Source of the DNA: Pseudomonas sp. 7SR1
GTDB taxonomy: Bacteria; Pseudomonadota; Gammaproteobacteria; Pseudomonadales; Pseudomonadaceae
Direction of reading: 5' to 3'
DNA: 64,000 nucleotides
Assembly (NCBI RefSeq): GCF_900156465.1
Contig: NZ_LT707064.1
Location: 2,946,501-3,010,500 of the forward strand
Shown piece by piece: positions 37,999 through 49,129 of this stretch. A model generated the notes under the pieces. It was not told the DNA's origin, ran no database searches, and was given only the letters and a program-made list of their open reading frames with translations. A program made the translations under genes and the position numbers. The first letter of the stretch is position 1, and the number at the start of each line of letters is the position of its first letter.

Positions 37999-40044
37999 TT
38001 ACTTGATCCTCTGACCCGGCTTGGCGCCGCTGTCGGGGCTCAACAGGTAGATCTCCTCACCCCCCGGGCCTGCCGCCATCACCATGCCTTCAGAGATGCC
38101 GAAGCGCATTTTGCGCGGCTTGAGGTTGGCGATCATCATCGTCAGCCGGCCTTCGAGCTTGGCCGGGTCCGGATAGGCGCTCTTGATGCCGGAGAATACG
38201 TTGCGTTGCTCGTCGCCGATGTCCAGGGTCAGGCGCAGCAGTTTATCCGCACCCTCCACGGCCTCTGCCTTGAGGATCAACGCGACGCGCAGGTCGACGG
38301 CGGCAAAGGTATCGAAATCGATTTCCGGCGACAGCGGGTCCTTGGCCAGTTCGCCGTTGCCGGCAGGAGCGCCGGTGTCGGTCTGGCTGGCAACCAGGTC
38401 TTCCTTGGAGGCGTCGGTCATGGCTTGCACCTTGGCGGCTTCGATACGGGTCATCAGCGGCTTGAATTCGTTCAGTTGATGGTTGCTCAGCAAGGTCTGG
38501 TGGTCGTCCCAGGTCAGCGGTGCCACGTTGAGGAACGCTTCGGCATCGGCGGCCAGCAGCGGCAGCACCGGCTTGAGGAAGATCACCAGCTGGCGGAACA
38601 GGTTGACGCCCAGGGCACAGATGGCCTGGACTTCATCCTGCTTGCCTTCCTGCTTGTTCAGCGACCAGGGCGCCTTGTCGGCGATCCAGGCATTGGCACG
38701 GTCGGCCAGGGCCATGATTTCACGCATCGCCCGGGCAAAGTCGCGGGTCTCGTAGGCCTCGGCGATGCTCGGTGCGGCGGCCAGGAAGGCGTCGGTCAGT
38801 TCCGGCGCGGCATTGCCGGCCACCAGGACCCCGGCGTTACCCTTGTGGATGAACCCGGCGCAACGGCTGGCAATGTTGACGACCTTGCCCACCAGGTCGG
38901 AGTTGACCTTCTGCACGAAGTCCTCGAGGTTCAGGTCCAGGTCGTCGACGCCGCGGCCCAGCTTGGCCGCGTAGTAGTAGCGCAGGTATTCCGGGGACAG
39001 GTGGTCCAGGTAGGTCCGTGCCTTGATGAAGGTACCGCGGGACTTGGACATCTTCTGGCCGTTGACGGTCAGGTAGCCGTGGACGTTGATGCCGGTCGGC
39101 TTGCGGAAACCGGCGCCTTCGAGCATCGCGGGCCAGAACAGTGCATGGAAATTGACGATGTCCTTGCCGATGAAATGGTACAGCTCGGCAGTGGAGTCCT
39201 TGCCCCAGAACGCGTCGAAGTCCAGCTCCGGCGTGCGGTCGCAAAGGTTCTTGAAGCTGGCCATGTAGCCGATGGGCGCATCCAGCCACACGTAGAAGTA
39301 CTTGCCGGGTTCGCCAGGGATCTCGAAACCGAAATACGGGGCGTCGCGGGAGATGTCCCACTGCTGCAGGCCGGCGTCGAGCCACTCGGAGAGCTTGTTG
39401 GCGACGGCATCCTGCAGGGTGCCGCTGCGGGTCCAGGCCTGCAGCATCTGCTGGAAGTCCGGCAGCTTGAAGAAGAAATGCTCGGAGTCCTTGAGCACTG
39501 GCGTGGCACCGGAAATCGCCGACTTGGGGTCCTTCAGGTCGGTCGGTGCGTAGGTCGCGCCGCATTTCTCGCAGTTGTCGCCGTACTGGTCTTCGGTGCC
39601 GCATTTCGGGCAGGTGCCCTTGATGAAGCGGTCGGCCAGGAACATTTTCTTTTCCGGGTCGAAATACTGGGTGATCGAGCGCGTGGCGATGTGCCCGGCG
39701 TCACGCAGCTTCAGGTAGATCAGGCTCGACAGCTCACGGTTTTCTTCGGCGTGAGTGGAGTGGAAGTTATCGAAGTCCACCAGGAAGTCGGCAAAGTCGG
39801 CGCTGTGTTCAGCCTGGACATTGGCGATCAGTTGTTCCGGGGTGATGCCTTCCTTTTCCGCGCGCAACATGATGGCCGAACCGTGGGCGTCGTCGGCGCA
39901 GACATAGATGCATTGGTTGCCGCGATGCTTCTGGAAGCGCACCCACATATCGGTCTGGATGTACTCCAGCATATGGCCGAGGTGAATCGAACCATTGGCA
40001 TAGGGCAGGGCACTGGTGACGAGGATCTTGCGTGGCTCGGACAT
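37999..40044 (-). CDS. metG: MetG, methionyl-tRNA synthetase
   Basis: 681 residues. The class I HIGH motif is in [12 protein letters not shown], the zinc-knuckle cysteines [18 protein letters not shown] are near residue 145, and KMSKSRGT is near 332. The C-terminal tRNA-binding (Trbp111/EMAP) domain starts after about residue 580 ([15 protein letters not shown]). It charges tRNA(Met). Divergent from mrp across a 354-base gap. Confidence 0.98.
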   Translation of the reverse strand: MSEPRKILVTSALPYANGSIHLGHMLEYIQTDMWVRFQKHRGNQCIYVCADDAHGSAIMLRAEKEGITPEQLIANVQAEHSADFADFLVDFDNFHSTHAEENRELSSLIYLKLRDAGHIATRSITQYFDPEKKMFLADRFIKGTCPKCGTEDQYGDNCEKCGATYAPTDLKDPKSAISGATPVLKDSEHFFFKLPDFQQMLQAWTRSGTLQDAVANKLSEWLDAGLQQWDISRDAPYFGFEIPGEPGKYFYVWLDAPIGYMASFKNLCDRTPELDFDAFWGKDSTAELYHFIGKDIVNFHALFWPAMLEGAGFRKPTGINVHGYLTVNGQKMSKSRGTFIKARTYLDHLSPEYLRYYYAAKLGRGVDDLDLNLEDFVQKVNSDLVGKVVNIASRCAGFIHKGNAGVLVAGNAAPELTDAFLAAAPSIAEAYETRDFARAMREIMALADRANAWIADKAPWSLNKQEGKQDEVQAICALGVNLFRQLVIFLKPVLPLLAADAEAFLNVAPLTWDDHQTLLSNHQLNEFKPLMTRIEAAKVQAMTDASKEDLVASQTDTGAPAGNGELAKDPLSPEIDFDTFAAVDLRVALILKAEAVEGADKLLRLTLDIGDEQRNVFSGIKSAYPDPAKLEGRLTMMIANLKPRKMRFGISEGMVMAAGPGGEEIYLLSPDSGAKPGQRIK

Positions 40045-40273
40045 GGGGCTCGGCTACTTGATGAAACGGAGGTCGGCCACTATAAAGCGCTGGGAAATAT
40101 ATTTCACCCCACCGGCCTGTTTCCGCATGCATCGATTGGGCGCGGTGAAGGGCGCCGGGCCACGATCTGTGGTGAATGGATCGAGCGAAACATCGCACCG
40201 CCCCGCTGGACTGCGCAGCAGTCGCAAAAACAGTCGAACCAGACCAACCCGGGCGCGAGGTTCTGGGGCGCTT

Positions 40274-40306
40274 CGCAACCCGGCGGGGATGAATCCCTCG
40301 CCACAA
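40274..40306. repeat. single arm of the GGGGATGAATCCC repeat family
   Basis: CGCAACCCGGCGGGGATGAA and the following TCCCTCGCCACA match the right arm of the repeat at 14585-14716. A left half-copy near 40205-40225 (CTGGACTGCGCAGCAGTCGC) looks eroded. It fills much of the 354-base metG-mrp gap; no other element is evident there. Confidence 0.7.
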
Positions 40307-40398
40307 AAGGTGTTCGCCCTGTTGTAATCGGGTCGCCACGCGCAAGCGTGGGGCGTAGGATAGCGGCCTGTTTTCAAGTCCTGCTATCGGAGTTGCCC

Positions 40399-41493
40399 AT
40401 GAGCGCCGTCAATCGCGCAACGGTGGAAGCCGTCCTTCGCCAATACACCGACCCCTACCTGAACCAGGATCCGGTCAGCGCCGGATGTGTGCGCGATATC
40501 GACGTGCAAGGCGATCGCGTCAACGTTCGATTGGAGATCGGCTATGCCGCCGACCTGTTCAAGGGCGGTTGGGCGCAGATGCTGCAGATGGCGATCGAGG
40601 CCCTGGACGGGGTGACGAGCGCCAAGGTCGAAATCACCAGTGTGATCGCCCCCCACAAGGCCCAGGCGCAGGTTCCTGGTCTGGCGAACGTCAAGAATGT
40701 CATTGCCGTGGCCTCGGGCAAGGGCGGTGTGGGCAAATCCACCACCGCCGCCAACCTGGCCCTGGCCCTCGCCCGGGAAGGGGCGAAGGTCGGCATGCTG
40801 GATGCGGACATCTATGGACCGAGCCAGGGCATCATGTTCGGCATTGCCGAGGGCACCCGGCCGCAGGTCAAGGACCAGAAATGGTTCGTACCGATCCAGT
40901 CCCACGGCGTGGAAGTCATGTCCATGGCGTTCCTCACCGACGACAACACGCCGATGGTCTGGCGCGGACCGATGGTGTCCGGTGCCTTGCTGCAACTGGT
41001 GACGCAGACCGCCTGGGGCGACCTGGACTACCTGGTGATCGACATGCCGCCCGGCACTGGCGATATCCAGCTGACCCTTGCACAGAAAGTCCCGGTGGCC
41101 GGTGCGGTGATCGTCACCACCCCACAGGACCTGGCACTGCTGGACGCCCGCAAGGGGGTGGAGATGTTCCGCAAGGTGAACATCCCGGTGCTGGGCGTGG
41201 TGGAGAACATGGCCGTGCACATCTGTTCGAACTGCGGGCATGCGGAACATCTGTTCGGCGAAGGTGGCGGCGAGAAACTGGCGAACCAGTACGGCGTCGA
41301 GCTGTTGGCTTCGTTGCCGCTGTCCATGCTGATCCGCGAACAATCCGATGGTGGCAAGCCGACTGTCATTGCCGAGCCGGAAAGCCAGATCGCCATGGTC
41401 TACCAGGAACTGGCCCGTCACGTGGGCGCGCGGATCGTCCTGCAGGAAGCGGCGATGCCGTCGATGCCGAACATTACCGTCAGCGACGACTGA
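40399..41493 (+). CDS. apbC: Mrp/ApbC, Fe-S cluster carrier P-loop ATPase
   Basis: 364 residues from the ATG at 40399. An N-terminal MIP18/DUF59 domain (residues 1-90) precedes the Mrp/NBP35 ATPase: deviant Walker A SGKGGVGKST, DADIYGPSQG, and the cluster-binding CxxC HICSNCG. It transfers Fe-S clusters to apo-proteins. A much longer reading in this frame upstream is only antisense to metG. Hairpin 41513-41532 follows. Confidence 0.96.
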   Translation: MSAVNRATVEAVLRQYTDPYLNQDPVSAGCVRDIDVQGDRVNVRLEIGYAADLFKGGWAQMLQMAIEALDGVTSAKVEITSVIAPHKAQAQVPGLANVKNVIAVASGKGGVGKSTTAANLALALAREGAKVGMLDADIYGPSQGIMFGIAEGTRPQVKDQKWFVPIQSHGVEVMSMAFLTDDNTPMVWRGPMVSGALLQLVTQTAWGDLDYLVIDMPPGTGDIQLTLAQKVPVAGAVIVTTPQDLALLDARKGVEMFRKVNIPVLGVVENMAVHICSNCGHAEHLFGEGGGEKLANQYGVELLASLPLSMLIREQSDGGKPTVIAEPESQIAMVYQELARHVGARIVLQEAAMPSMPNITVSDD

Positions 41494-41512
41494 TCTCACG
41501 CCGACCCTCGTG

Positions 41513-41532
41513 GAAGCGGGCAAGCCCGCTCC
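41513..41532. terminator. hairpin between convergent mrp and SDR genes
   Basis: AGCGGGC-AA-GCCCGCT, a 7-bp stem, part of a short GTGGAAGCGGGCAAGCCCGC repeat of the kind common in pseudomonads. 20 bases after the mrp stop. Confidence 0.6.
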
Positions 41533-41552
41533 CGCAAGGGGACGTGGCGGTT

Positions 41553-42311
41553 CTACATCCGCAACCCGCCATCCATCTCCAGAATGCGGCCGGTGTAGTA
41601 GTCGTTCTCGAAGATATAGGCCGCCGAATGGGCGATCTCTTCAGGCCTGCCCATGCGTCTCAGGGGAATGGCGCTGGTCATTCTCTCCAGCGCCTCGGGT
41701 TTCATGCCCAGGGTCATCTCTGTCTCGATAAAGCCCGGTGCGATGCCGGCCACACGGATACCGTAGCGCGCCAGTTCCTTGGCCCAGGTCACGGTAGCGG
41801 CTGCCACGCCGGCCTTGGCGGCCGAATAGTTGGTCTGGCCGATATTGCCCGCCCGGGAAATCGAGGAAATATTGATGATGGCACCGCTGTTCTTCAGTTC
41901 GACCATCTTCGCGGCCACCTCGCGGGTGCACAGAAACACCCCCGTAAGGTTCACATCGATCACTGCCTGCCACTGGGCCAGGCTCATCTTGGTCATTTCG
42001 CCGTCCTTGACCTTGAGCAGCAAGCCGTCACGCAGGATCCCGGCGTTGTTGATCAGCCCGTGGATCGCTCCGAAATCTTCGGCCACCCGGGCGACCATGT
42101 CGCTGACCTGTTCTTCATTGGCGACGTTGCACAGGTAGGCGCGGGCCTCGACGCCCCTGGCCTTGCAGGCGGCAACCGCCTGGTCGAGTTTTTCCTGATT
42201 GAGGTCCACCAGGGCGAGCTTTGCGCCTTTGTCGGCGAAATACTCGGCCATGGAGCGGCCCAGACCCTGGCAACCGCCGGTGATAATGATTACTTTGTCG
42301 GTGAGTTGCAT
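41553..42311 (-). CDS. short-chain dehydrogenase/reductase (FabG-like)
   Basis: 252 residues from the ATG at 42311 ([13 protein letters not shown]); an ATG two codons upstream (42317) is equally possible. Classical [13 protein letters not shown] nucleotide loop, NNAG ([11 protein letters not shown]), catalytic Ser in NISSIS, YSAAK tetrad, and the PG motif [10 protein letters not shown]. The opening resembles 3-oxoacyl-ACP reductases, but no fatty acid genes are adjacent. Substrate unknown. Confidence 0.93.
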   Translation of the reverse strand: MQLTDKVIIITGGCQGLGRSMAEYFADKGAKLALVDLNQEKLDQAVAACKARGVEARAYLCNVANEEQVSDMVARVAEDFGAIHGLINNAGILRDGLLLKVKDGEMTKMSLAQWQAVIDVNLTGVFLCTREVAAKMVELKNSGAIINISSISRAGNIGQTNYSAAKAGVAAATVTWAKELARYGIRVAGIAPGFIETEMTLGMKPEALERMTSAIPLRRMGRPEEIAHSAAYIFENDYYTGRILEMDGGLRM

Positions 42312-42469
42312 TCTCATGTCCCGGTGGCGCAGCGGTGAAGGGGAGCCCTGTGACGGCCTCTCGATCGGCGACGGTCGTTCAGCTGCGCAGAGAACTGCCC
42401 GTTGAGGGGCTGAAACATAGCCCGAACGCCTGACCGTTTTTAGACGGCTTTCACTAAAGGAGTCATAAA

Positions 42470-43201
42470 TTGAGCGTTGACGTTGCCAAGCATGCACGAG
42501 AATTGCTGCTCAAGGAATACCGTGGAATGCTCTCCACCCATTCCAAGTCCATGCCCGGCTTTCCGTTCGGTTCCGTGGTGCCTTACTGCCTGGACGAGCA
42601 GGGCCGGCCGCTGATCCTGATCAGCCGCATCGCCCAGCACACCCATAACCTGCAAAAAGACCCCAAATGCTCGATGCTGGTGGGCGAACGGGGAGCCGAG
42701 GACGTGCAGGCCGTGGGGCGCCTGACCTATCTGGCCGAGGCGCAAAAGCTCGAAGACAGCGCAGCCATCGAGGCCGCCGCCGAGCGCTATTACCGCTACT
42801 TCCCCGAGTCGCGGAACTACCACCAGGCCCACGATTTCGATTTCTGGGTGCTCAGCCCGGTGCGCCACCGCTATATCGGTGGCTTCGGCGCCATTCACTG
42901 GATCGACCGGATTACGCTTGCGAACCCCTTCGCTGGCAAGGCGGAGGCGAGCATGATCGAGCACATGAATGCCGATCATGCCAAGGCCATTGCTCATTAT
43001 GTGGAATTGGCCAATCTTCCCAGGACCGAGCCGGCGCAACTGGTAGGCATCGACAGTGAAGGCATGCACCTGCGCATCGGCCAAGGACTGCATTGGCTGG
43101 CGTTCCAGGCACCTTGCAACACGCCGACACAAGTACGCGAAGCCTTGGTTTATCTGGCTCACGCCGAACAATGGCCAAAAAATGCAGAGGCCGACGCTTG
43201 A
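42470..43201 (+). CDS. HugZ-like FMN/haem-binding split-barrel protein with DUF2470
   Basis: 243 residues from a TTG start at 42470 preceded by AAAGGAG; no better ATG exists. The N-terminal pyridoxamine-phosphate-oxidase-like split barrel (residues 15-150: [40 protein letters not shown]) is followed by a C-terminal DUF2470 domain ([18 protein letters not shown]). This pairing is found in HugZ-type haem utilisation proteins and in unrelated chloroplast proteins. Cytoplasmic. Role unproved. Confidence 0.9.
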   Translation: MSVDVAKHARELLLKEYRGMLSTHSKSMPGFPFGSVVPYCLDEQGRPLILISRIAQHTHNLQKDPKCSMLVGERGAEDVQAVGRLTYLAEAQKLEDSAAIEAAAERYYRYFPESRNYHQAHDFDFWVLSPVRHRYIGGFGAIHWIDRITLANPFAGKAEASMIEHMNADHAKAIAHYVELANLPRTEPAQLVGIDSEGMHLRIGQGLHWLAFQAPCNTPTQVREALVYLAHAEQWPKNAEADA

Positions 43202-43302
43202 ATTCACGAAAGGGTGACGTCATTTAGGGTTTCATAGCTGGTGGCCTGTGTGGCTGATTCGAGTACAGGCCACCAGGCATTCTTGCGTTGAGGAACCCTT
43301 TG

Positions 43303-43779
43303 ATGCGCCCTTTTTTGTTGCTCTTCCTGCTATTCCCGGTGCTGGAGCTGTTTGTATTCGTCAAGGTCAGCGGTGCGATCGGGTTTTTCCCGGCCCTCTT
43401 GCTGGTGATTCTCGGCTCCATGCTCGGCGTATTCGTATTGCGTATCGCCGGTCTCGCCACGGCACTGCGTGCTCGTGAAAGCCTGAACCGTGGCGAACTG
43501 CCCGCCCAGACCATGCTCGAAGGCCTGATGCTGGCCTTGGGCGGTGGCCTGTTGATCCTGCCAGGCTTCATCAGCGATGTGCTGGGCCTGATCATGCTGT
43601 TGCCTTTCACCCGTCGGATGCTGGCCAACAAGATGCGCCAGCGTGCCGAAGAGCAGGCCATGCGCCAGCGTGCCTTTTCCGACGATCTACAGCCTCGTGG
43701 CGGCCCGGCACCGCGGGAGCCCCTGGGCCGAGAGCCGAACGTGATCGAAGGCGAGTTCGAACACCGCGACTCCAAGTAG
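43303..43779 (+). CDS. fxsA: FxsA-family membrane protein
   Basis: 158 residues from the ATG at 43303 with GAGGAA ahead. FxsA fold: helices LLLFLLFPVLELFVFVKV, FFPALLLVILGSMLGVFVLR and MLALGGGLLILPGFISDVLGLIMLLP, then a charged tail ending in VIEGEFE, a common FxsA ending. In E. coli it affects phage F exclusion; the native role is unknown. The usual position just upstream of groES is kept. Confidence 0.92.
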   Translation: MRPFLLLFLLFPVLELFVFVKVSGAIGFFPALLLVILGSMLGVFVLRIAGLATALRARESLNRGELPAQTMLEGLMLALGGGLLILPGFISDVLGLIMLLPFTRRMLANKMRQRAEEQAMRQRAFSDDLQPRGGPAPREPLGREPNVIEGEFEHRDSK

Positions 43780-43851
43780 ACCCACCGCACGGCACCTTCG
43801 GGTGCCGTGTTCGTTTTCGGGGCGCCGGAAGAAAATTTTTTCGTCCCGGCC

Positions 43852-43880
43852 CTTGTAATCGTCTTGTACGCCCTTATGTA
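43852..43880 (+). promoter_or_regulatory. heat-shock (sigma32-like) promoter of groESL
   Basis: CTTGTAA, a 13-base spacer and CCTTATGTA resemble the sigma32 elements CTTGAAA and CCCCATNT. The start would fall near 43887, leaving a leader of about 137 bases. No CIRCE palindrome was seen, as expected for gamma-proteobacteria. Confidence 0.5.
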
Positions 43881-44022
43881 TCGGTCACCGCAAGGTTCCC
43901 GGTGGCAACACTGGACAGACTTCCGCGGTTCGGCTGACGAACCGCATCCGGCTTTGCCGGCTTTTGTTAAACCCGCCGGGAATACACCGGCCGATGAAAA
44001 CCAAAATTAGGAGAGATCGACA

Positions 44023-44316
44023 ATGAAGCTTCGTCCTCTGCATGACCGCGTCGTCATCCGTCGCAGCGAAGAAGAGAAGAAAACCGCTGGCGGTATCGTC
44101 CTGCCAGGTTCGGCTGCTGAAAAAGCCAACCACGGTGAAGTTCTCGCTGTAGGCCCAGGCAAGGCACTGGAAAACGGTGAAGTACGTGCGCCGGCCGTGA
44201 AAGTGGGTGACAAGGTTGTGTTCGGCCCTTACTCCGGCAGCAACACTGTGAAAGTCGACGGCGAAGACCTGCTGGTAATGAGCGAGAACGAAATCCTCGC
44301 TGTTATCGAAGGCTGA
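44023..44316 (+). CDS. groES: GroES, co-chaperonin
   Basis: 97 residues; canonical opening [14 protein letters not shown], the mobile loop [16 protein letters not shown] and the C-terminal strand [16 protein letters not shown]. It caps GroEL. Preceded by AGGAGAG. 52 bases before groEL. Confidence 0.99.
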   Translation: MKLRPLHDRVVIRRSEEEKKTAGGIVLPGSAAEKANHGEVLAVGPGKALENGEVRAPAVKVGDKVVFGPYSGSNTVKVDGEDLLVMSENEILAVIEG

Positions 44317-44356
44317 TTTCTCCCGCCCATTTTTCCCGTTACTACAAAGTATTTAA

Positions 44357-46015
<1,659 letters not shown>

Positions 46016-46034
46016 GCCAGCCTTACCCCTGTAC

Positions 46035-46070
46035 TGAAAAACCCCGTCTGCGTCAGCAGGCGGGGTTTAA
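46035..46070 (+). terminator. groESL terminator, T-tract cut by IS insertion
   Basis: AAACCCCGTCTGC-GTCA-GCAGGCGGGGTTT forms a 12-bp stem. Only three T remain before AATGAG, while the bases after the far end of the IS (47422 on) read TTTTATTCG. This suggests that the T-run was split by the insertion. Confidence 0.82.
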
Positions 46071-46088
46071 TGAGATGGTCAGCCTGAC

Positions 46089-46128
46089 CGAGAAGCCCTG
46101 CAGGTTTACGCTTGCAGGGCTTTTCTCG
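46089..46128 (+). terminator. hairpin just inside the left end of the IS110-family element
   Basis: CGAGAAGCCCTGCA pairs with TGCAGGGCTTTTCTCG (14 bp, two bulged bases) around a 10-base loop. As RNA it would end in TTTTCTCG. It could terminate read-through from groEL and keep transposase expression low; its role in recombination cannot be excluded. Confidence 0.6.
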
Positions 46129-46148
46129 TTTTCGGCGGAGGATCTCTC

Positions 46149-47171
46149 ATGAACACGATGACGCTTCTCGGCATCGACATTGGTAAACACAGTTTCCATC
46201 TGCACGGCCAGGACGCCAAAGGTCATCAGGTTTTGCGCAAGAAAACCAGCCGCAGCCAATTGCTCGGCACATTGGCCCAACTGCCGGCCTGCACGGTGGT
46301 GATGGAGTCGTGTGGCGGTGCCCACTGGCTGGCTCGACAGGTTGAGGCATTGGGCCACGAGGTAAAACTGATTGCCCCGCAATACGTTAAGCCGTTCGTC
46401 AAAGGCAACAAAAACGACTTCATTGATGCCGAAGCGATTTGCGAGGCGGCGAGCCGCCCCGCGATGCGCTTCTGCTCGATTAAAACCGCAGAGCAACAAA
46501 CGCTTTCAGCTTTGCATCGTGTCCGAGATTCCTTGATTGGCCATCGCACCGTCGCGACCAATCAGATTCATGGTTTTTTGCTGGAATTCGGGATCAGCCT
46601 GCCCATTGGCGCAACGGCGTTGAACCGCGTGCCAGCGCTGCTGGACGATCCACAACATCCGGTTCCATTGCGCCTAAAGAGCGTGTTGATGCGTCTTCAT
46701 CGTCAAATCCAACAGCTGAATGATGAAATCAAGGACATCGAGTCCGACCTGAAACAGCAGTTGAAAGAAGACGATGCCGGAAATCGTTTGCAGAGTATTC
46801 CTGGCATCGGCCCAATCACCGCCAGTGCGGTATTGGCGGATGTGGGCGATGCGTCGAACTATCGAAGTGGACGCGATTTTGCCGCTTCGCTGGGGCTGGT
46901 GCCGAGGCAGTATTCGACGGGTGGGAAGACGGTGCTTCTGGGGATCAGCAAGCGTGGCGACAAGCACATCCGCCAATTGCTGGTACAGGGCGCGCGATCC
47001 GTTATTCAGCATATCGATAAGCGAGAGGACGCCTTGGGGCCTTGGGTTCGAGAGCTACTGACGCGTCGCCACTCCAATGTCGTCGCGTGTGCGCTAGCAA
47101 ACAAACTGGCGCGAATCGTGTGGGCGGTACTGGCCAAAGGCGGCCAGTACGACCCACATCCGAACGCTTGA
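46149..47171 (+). CDS. IS110-family transposase (DEDD recombinase)
   Basis: 340 residues. The N-terminal RuvC-like DEDD domain has GIDIGKHSFHLHG (D), VVMESCGG (E) and NDFIDAEAICEAA (D, D). The C-terminal transposase_20 domain shows IPGIGPITASAVLADVGD with the catalytic Ser and GLVPRQYSTGGKTVLLGISKRG. SD GGAGG, six bases before the ATG. Appears intact. In this family the protein is guided by an RNA from the element. Confidence 0.96.
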   Translation: MNTMTLLGIDIGKHSFHLHGQDAKGHQVLRKKTSRSQLLGTLAQLPACTVVMESCGGAHWLARQVEALGHEVKLIAPQYVKPFVKGNKNDFIDAEAICEAASRPAMRFCSIKTAEQQTLSALHRVRDSLIGHRTVATNQIHGFLLEFGISLPIGATALNRVPALLDDPQHPVPLRLKSVLMRLHRQIQQLNDEIKDIESDLKQQLKEDDAGNRLQSIPGIGPITASAVLADVGDASNYRSGRDFAASLGLVPRQYSTGGKTVLLGISKRGDKHIRQLLVQGARSVIQHIDKREDALGPWVRELLTRRHSNVVACALANKLARIVWAVLAKGGQYDPHPNA

Positions 47172-47421
47172 ATGCACAGCGTTACCACCGGCTTTTGCGA
47201 CGTCACTGACTGATGACAGTAAACGGCAAACGGCCCGACTGAGAACCTGGCAATAAAATCAGCTTTAGAAGCTGAGGGTTTTTTCAGGACAGTCGGGAGC
47301 GGCTACTCATCGAGGGCCGAGCGTTGTTGCAGCAACGCTCACAACGAGCCCGGATACATTAGCGCAAGCCAGCTTTACCGAAAACAGCCCATGAGGTTGC
47401 AGGAGAAGGGCTGACCATACA
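47172..47421 (+). ncRNA. candidate seekRNA/bridge RNA of the IS110-family element
   Basis: The noncoding 3' end folds readily. CCCGACTG (47234-47241) pairs with CAGTCGGG (47290-47297); inside it AACC (47244-47247) pairs with GGTT (47277-47280), enclosing TCAGCTT-TAG-AAGCTGA (47259-47275). A second hairpin GAGCGTTG-TTGCAG-CAACGCTC lies at 47319-47340. IS1111-group elements encode their guide RNA here, downstream of the transposase. The folding is seen; transcription and guide function are inferred. Confidence 0.5.
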
Positions 47422-47472
47422 TTTTATTCGCTTCAAAAATGTTAGCTCGAAATGGCGGTGTGGCTATCCCGT

Positions 47473-48216
47473 TCAGGCATTGGCGGGACGCGCCTCGGCT
47501 ACCGACTCATTTGTGGAAGCTGGCCGGTACAGGATGTAGTAATAACATCCCAGGCAAATCAGCCAGCAGAACACCGCCGTCCACACATTGTGGGAAAAGA
47601 AGTGTGCTCCCTGCATCATCCGACCGACAGAAAACACCGTGCCCAGGGCGAAGGCCAATACCAGCGTCTGGCGGGCGAGGCGCGGGCGACGGTCGCGCAG
47701 GGCGAAGAACAGCGCAAACAAGGTGAAGCCGGTCGCCGCATGGCCGCCGGGCCAGCATCGGCCAGGCTTGTCGGTGGCAGGGCGAGGACTCAGCAGTTCA
47801 CTGTAGGCTTCGCTGCCGCCAAATTCCTTCAGGCTCCAGGGACATTGCACCGCCGTCACGGCTTTCATCGGGGTAACGAAAGAAGTCGCCAGGGCCAGGG
47901 ATAAGACCAGGCAGCCCATCTCGCGTTTGAAGGGTTTGAGTCGGGCGACGAAAAACGTGCCGATGAAACCGAGGATCGCCAGCACGGAAAAACCGATGAC
48001 CATCTGTTTGGCCCGGTCATGCAGGATGTCTTCCAGAAAAAAACTGTGCCGGCCGATGAAACCACCACCGGCCGGGTCGTAGAACAGCCTGGCCAGCTCC
48101 ATGTCCACGGTCGTCGCCTCCAGTAGCACCAGAATCAGGGCAACCACGGCGGGCACGCCCAGGGCGATCCGGAAATTCAAGGGTCTGGAAGCGGGACGGA
48201 TGGCTGTGTGGACCAT
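47473..48216 (-). CDS. PAP2-family phosphatase, inner membrane
   Basis: 247 residues from the ATG at 48216, chosen because GAAGGT lies eight bases upstream; an ATG at 48243 has no SD. Six membrane helices and the acid-phosphatase motifs KAVTAVQCPW, CWPGGHAATGF and GRMMQGAHFFSHNVW. Related enzymes act on undecaprenyl pyrophosphate, phosphatidylglycerophosphate or lipid A. Divergent from colR, so possibly part of the envelope module controlled by ColRS. Confidence 0.88.
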   Translation of the reverse strand: MVHTAIRPASRPLNFRIALGVPAVVALILVLLEATTVDMELARLFYDPAGGGFIGRHSFFLEDILHDRAKQMVIGFSVLAILGFIGTFFVARLKPFKREMGCLVLSLALATSFVTPMKAVTAVQCPWSLKEFGGSEAYSELLSPRPATDKPGRCWPGGHAATGFTLFALFFALRDRRPRLARQTLVLAFALGTVFSVGRMMQGAHFFSHNVWTAVFCWLICLGCYYYILYRPASTNESVAEARPANA

Positions 48217-48445
48217 GGCGGTACCTTCGATGGCAGTGTTCATGAACGGCAATGCGCGCAGTCTGCCCGGCGCTGCGTTGGGGAGGTGTGAATGCCCGGT
48301 GAAAAACTCGTCAAGATCCTTTTTCCGGAAAGGTCCCCTCAAGGTTCACCGGCGAGGACCAAAGATGCGCCTCTAGCCGGAAGCTACGCTTGGCCTTAAG
48401 CTGCGCGGGCCACGAAGACCGTCTAGCGTGAGCGGAGGAGATCCC

Positions 48446-49129
48446 ATGCGAATTCTGTTGGTTGAAGACAACCGTGACATCCTGGCCAACCTGGCCGATT
48501 ACCTGGGGCTCAAAGGCTATACCGTCGATTGCGCACAGGACGGTTTGTCGGGGTTGCATCTGGCCGCGACCGAGCACTACGACCTGATCGTGCTCGATAT
48601 CATGCTGCCGGGGATCGACGGCTACACCTTGTGCAAGCGCCTGCGGGAAGATGCCCGGCGCGACACGCCCGTGATCATGCTCACGGCTCGCGACCAACTG
48701 GATGATCGCTTGCAAGGTTTCAAATCCGGGGCCGACGATTACCTGATCAAACCCTTTGCCCTGTCGGAACTGGCGGCACGGATCGAAGCCGTGATGCGTC
48801 GGACCCAGGGCGGCGGTCGGCGCGCCTTGCAGGTTGGCGACCTGAGCTACGACCTCGACACCCTGGAAGTGACACGCGAAGGCAAGCTGCTCAAGCTCAA
48901 CCCGGTCGGCCTGAAGCTGCTGGCAGTACTGATGCAGAAGAGCCCCCACGTGTTGCGCCGGGAAATCCTCGAGGAAGCCTTGTGGGGCGACGACTGCCCG
49001 GACAGCGACAGCCTGCGCAGCCACGTTCACCAATTGCGCCAGGTGATCGACAAGCCTTTCGACAAACCCCTGCTGCATACCGTGCACGGCGTGGGTTATC
49101 GCCTGGCCGAGGGCCGAGATGGAGTTTAA
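48446..49129 (+). CDS. colR: ColR, OmpR-family response regulator
   Basis: 227 residues. The receiver has D8 and phospho-acceptor D51 (LIVLDIMLPGIDGYTL); the C-terminal winged helix ends VHGVGYRLAEG. Strongly resembles ColR of P. fluorescens and P. putida, which maintains outer-membrane integrity, metal tolerance and root colonisation. SD GGAGGA. Overlaps colS by 11 bases. Confidence 0.93.
   Translation: MRILLVEDNRDILANLADYLGLKGYTVDCAQDGLSGLHLAATEHYDLIVLDIMLPGIDGYTLCKRLREDARRDTPVIMLTARDQLDDRLQGFKSGADDYLIKPFALSELAARIEAVMRRTQGGGRRALQVGDLSYDLDTLEVTREGKLLKLNPVGLKLLAVLMQKSPHVLRREILEEALWGDDCPDSDSLRSHVHQLRQVIDKPFDKPLLHTVHGVGYRLAEGRDGV

Larger units (their letters stand above)
46068..47421 (+). mobile_element. 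IS110-family element, IS1111-type (about 1.35 kb)
   Basis: It contains one intact DEDD transposase gene and subterminal inverted repeats ATGGTCAGCC (46075-46084) and GGCTGACCAT (47409-47418). IS1111-group elements have such subterminal repeats near, not at, the tips, and leave no target duplication, so the exact ends are estimates. The noncoding 3' segment of about 250 bases is long and structured, which fits the group. It lies between the groESL terminator and the PAP2 gene. Confidence 0.85.

Noticed and set aside
38206..41493. 1095-codon open frame on the plus strand
   Set aside because: The first two thirds are antisense to metG, with low-complexity shadow composition; only the part from 40399 (Mrp/ApbC) is real.
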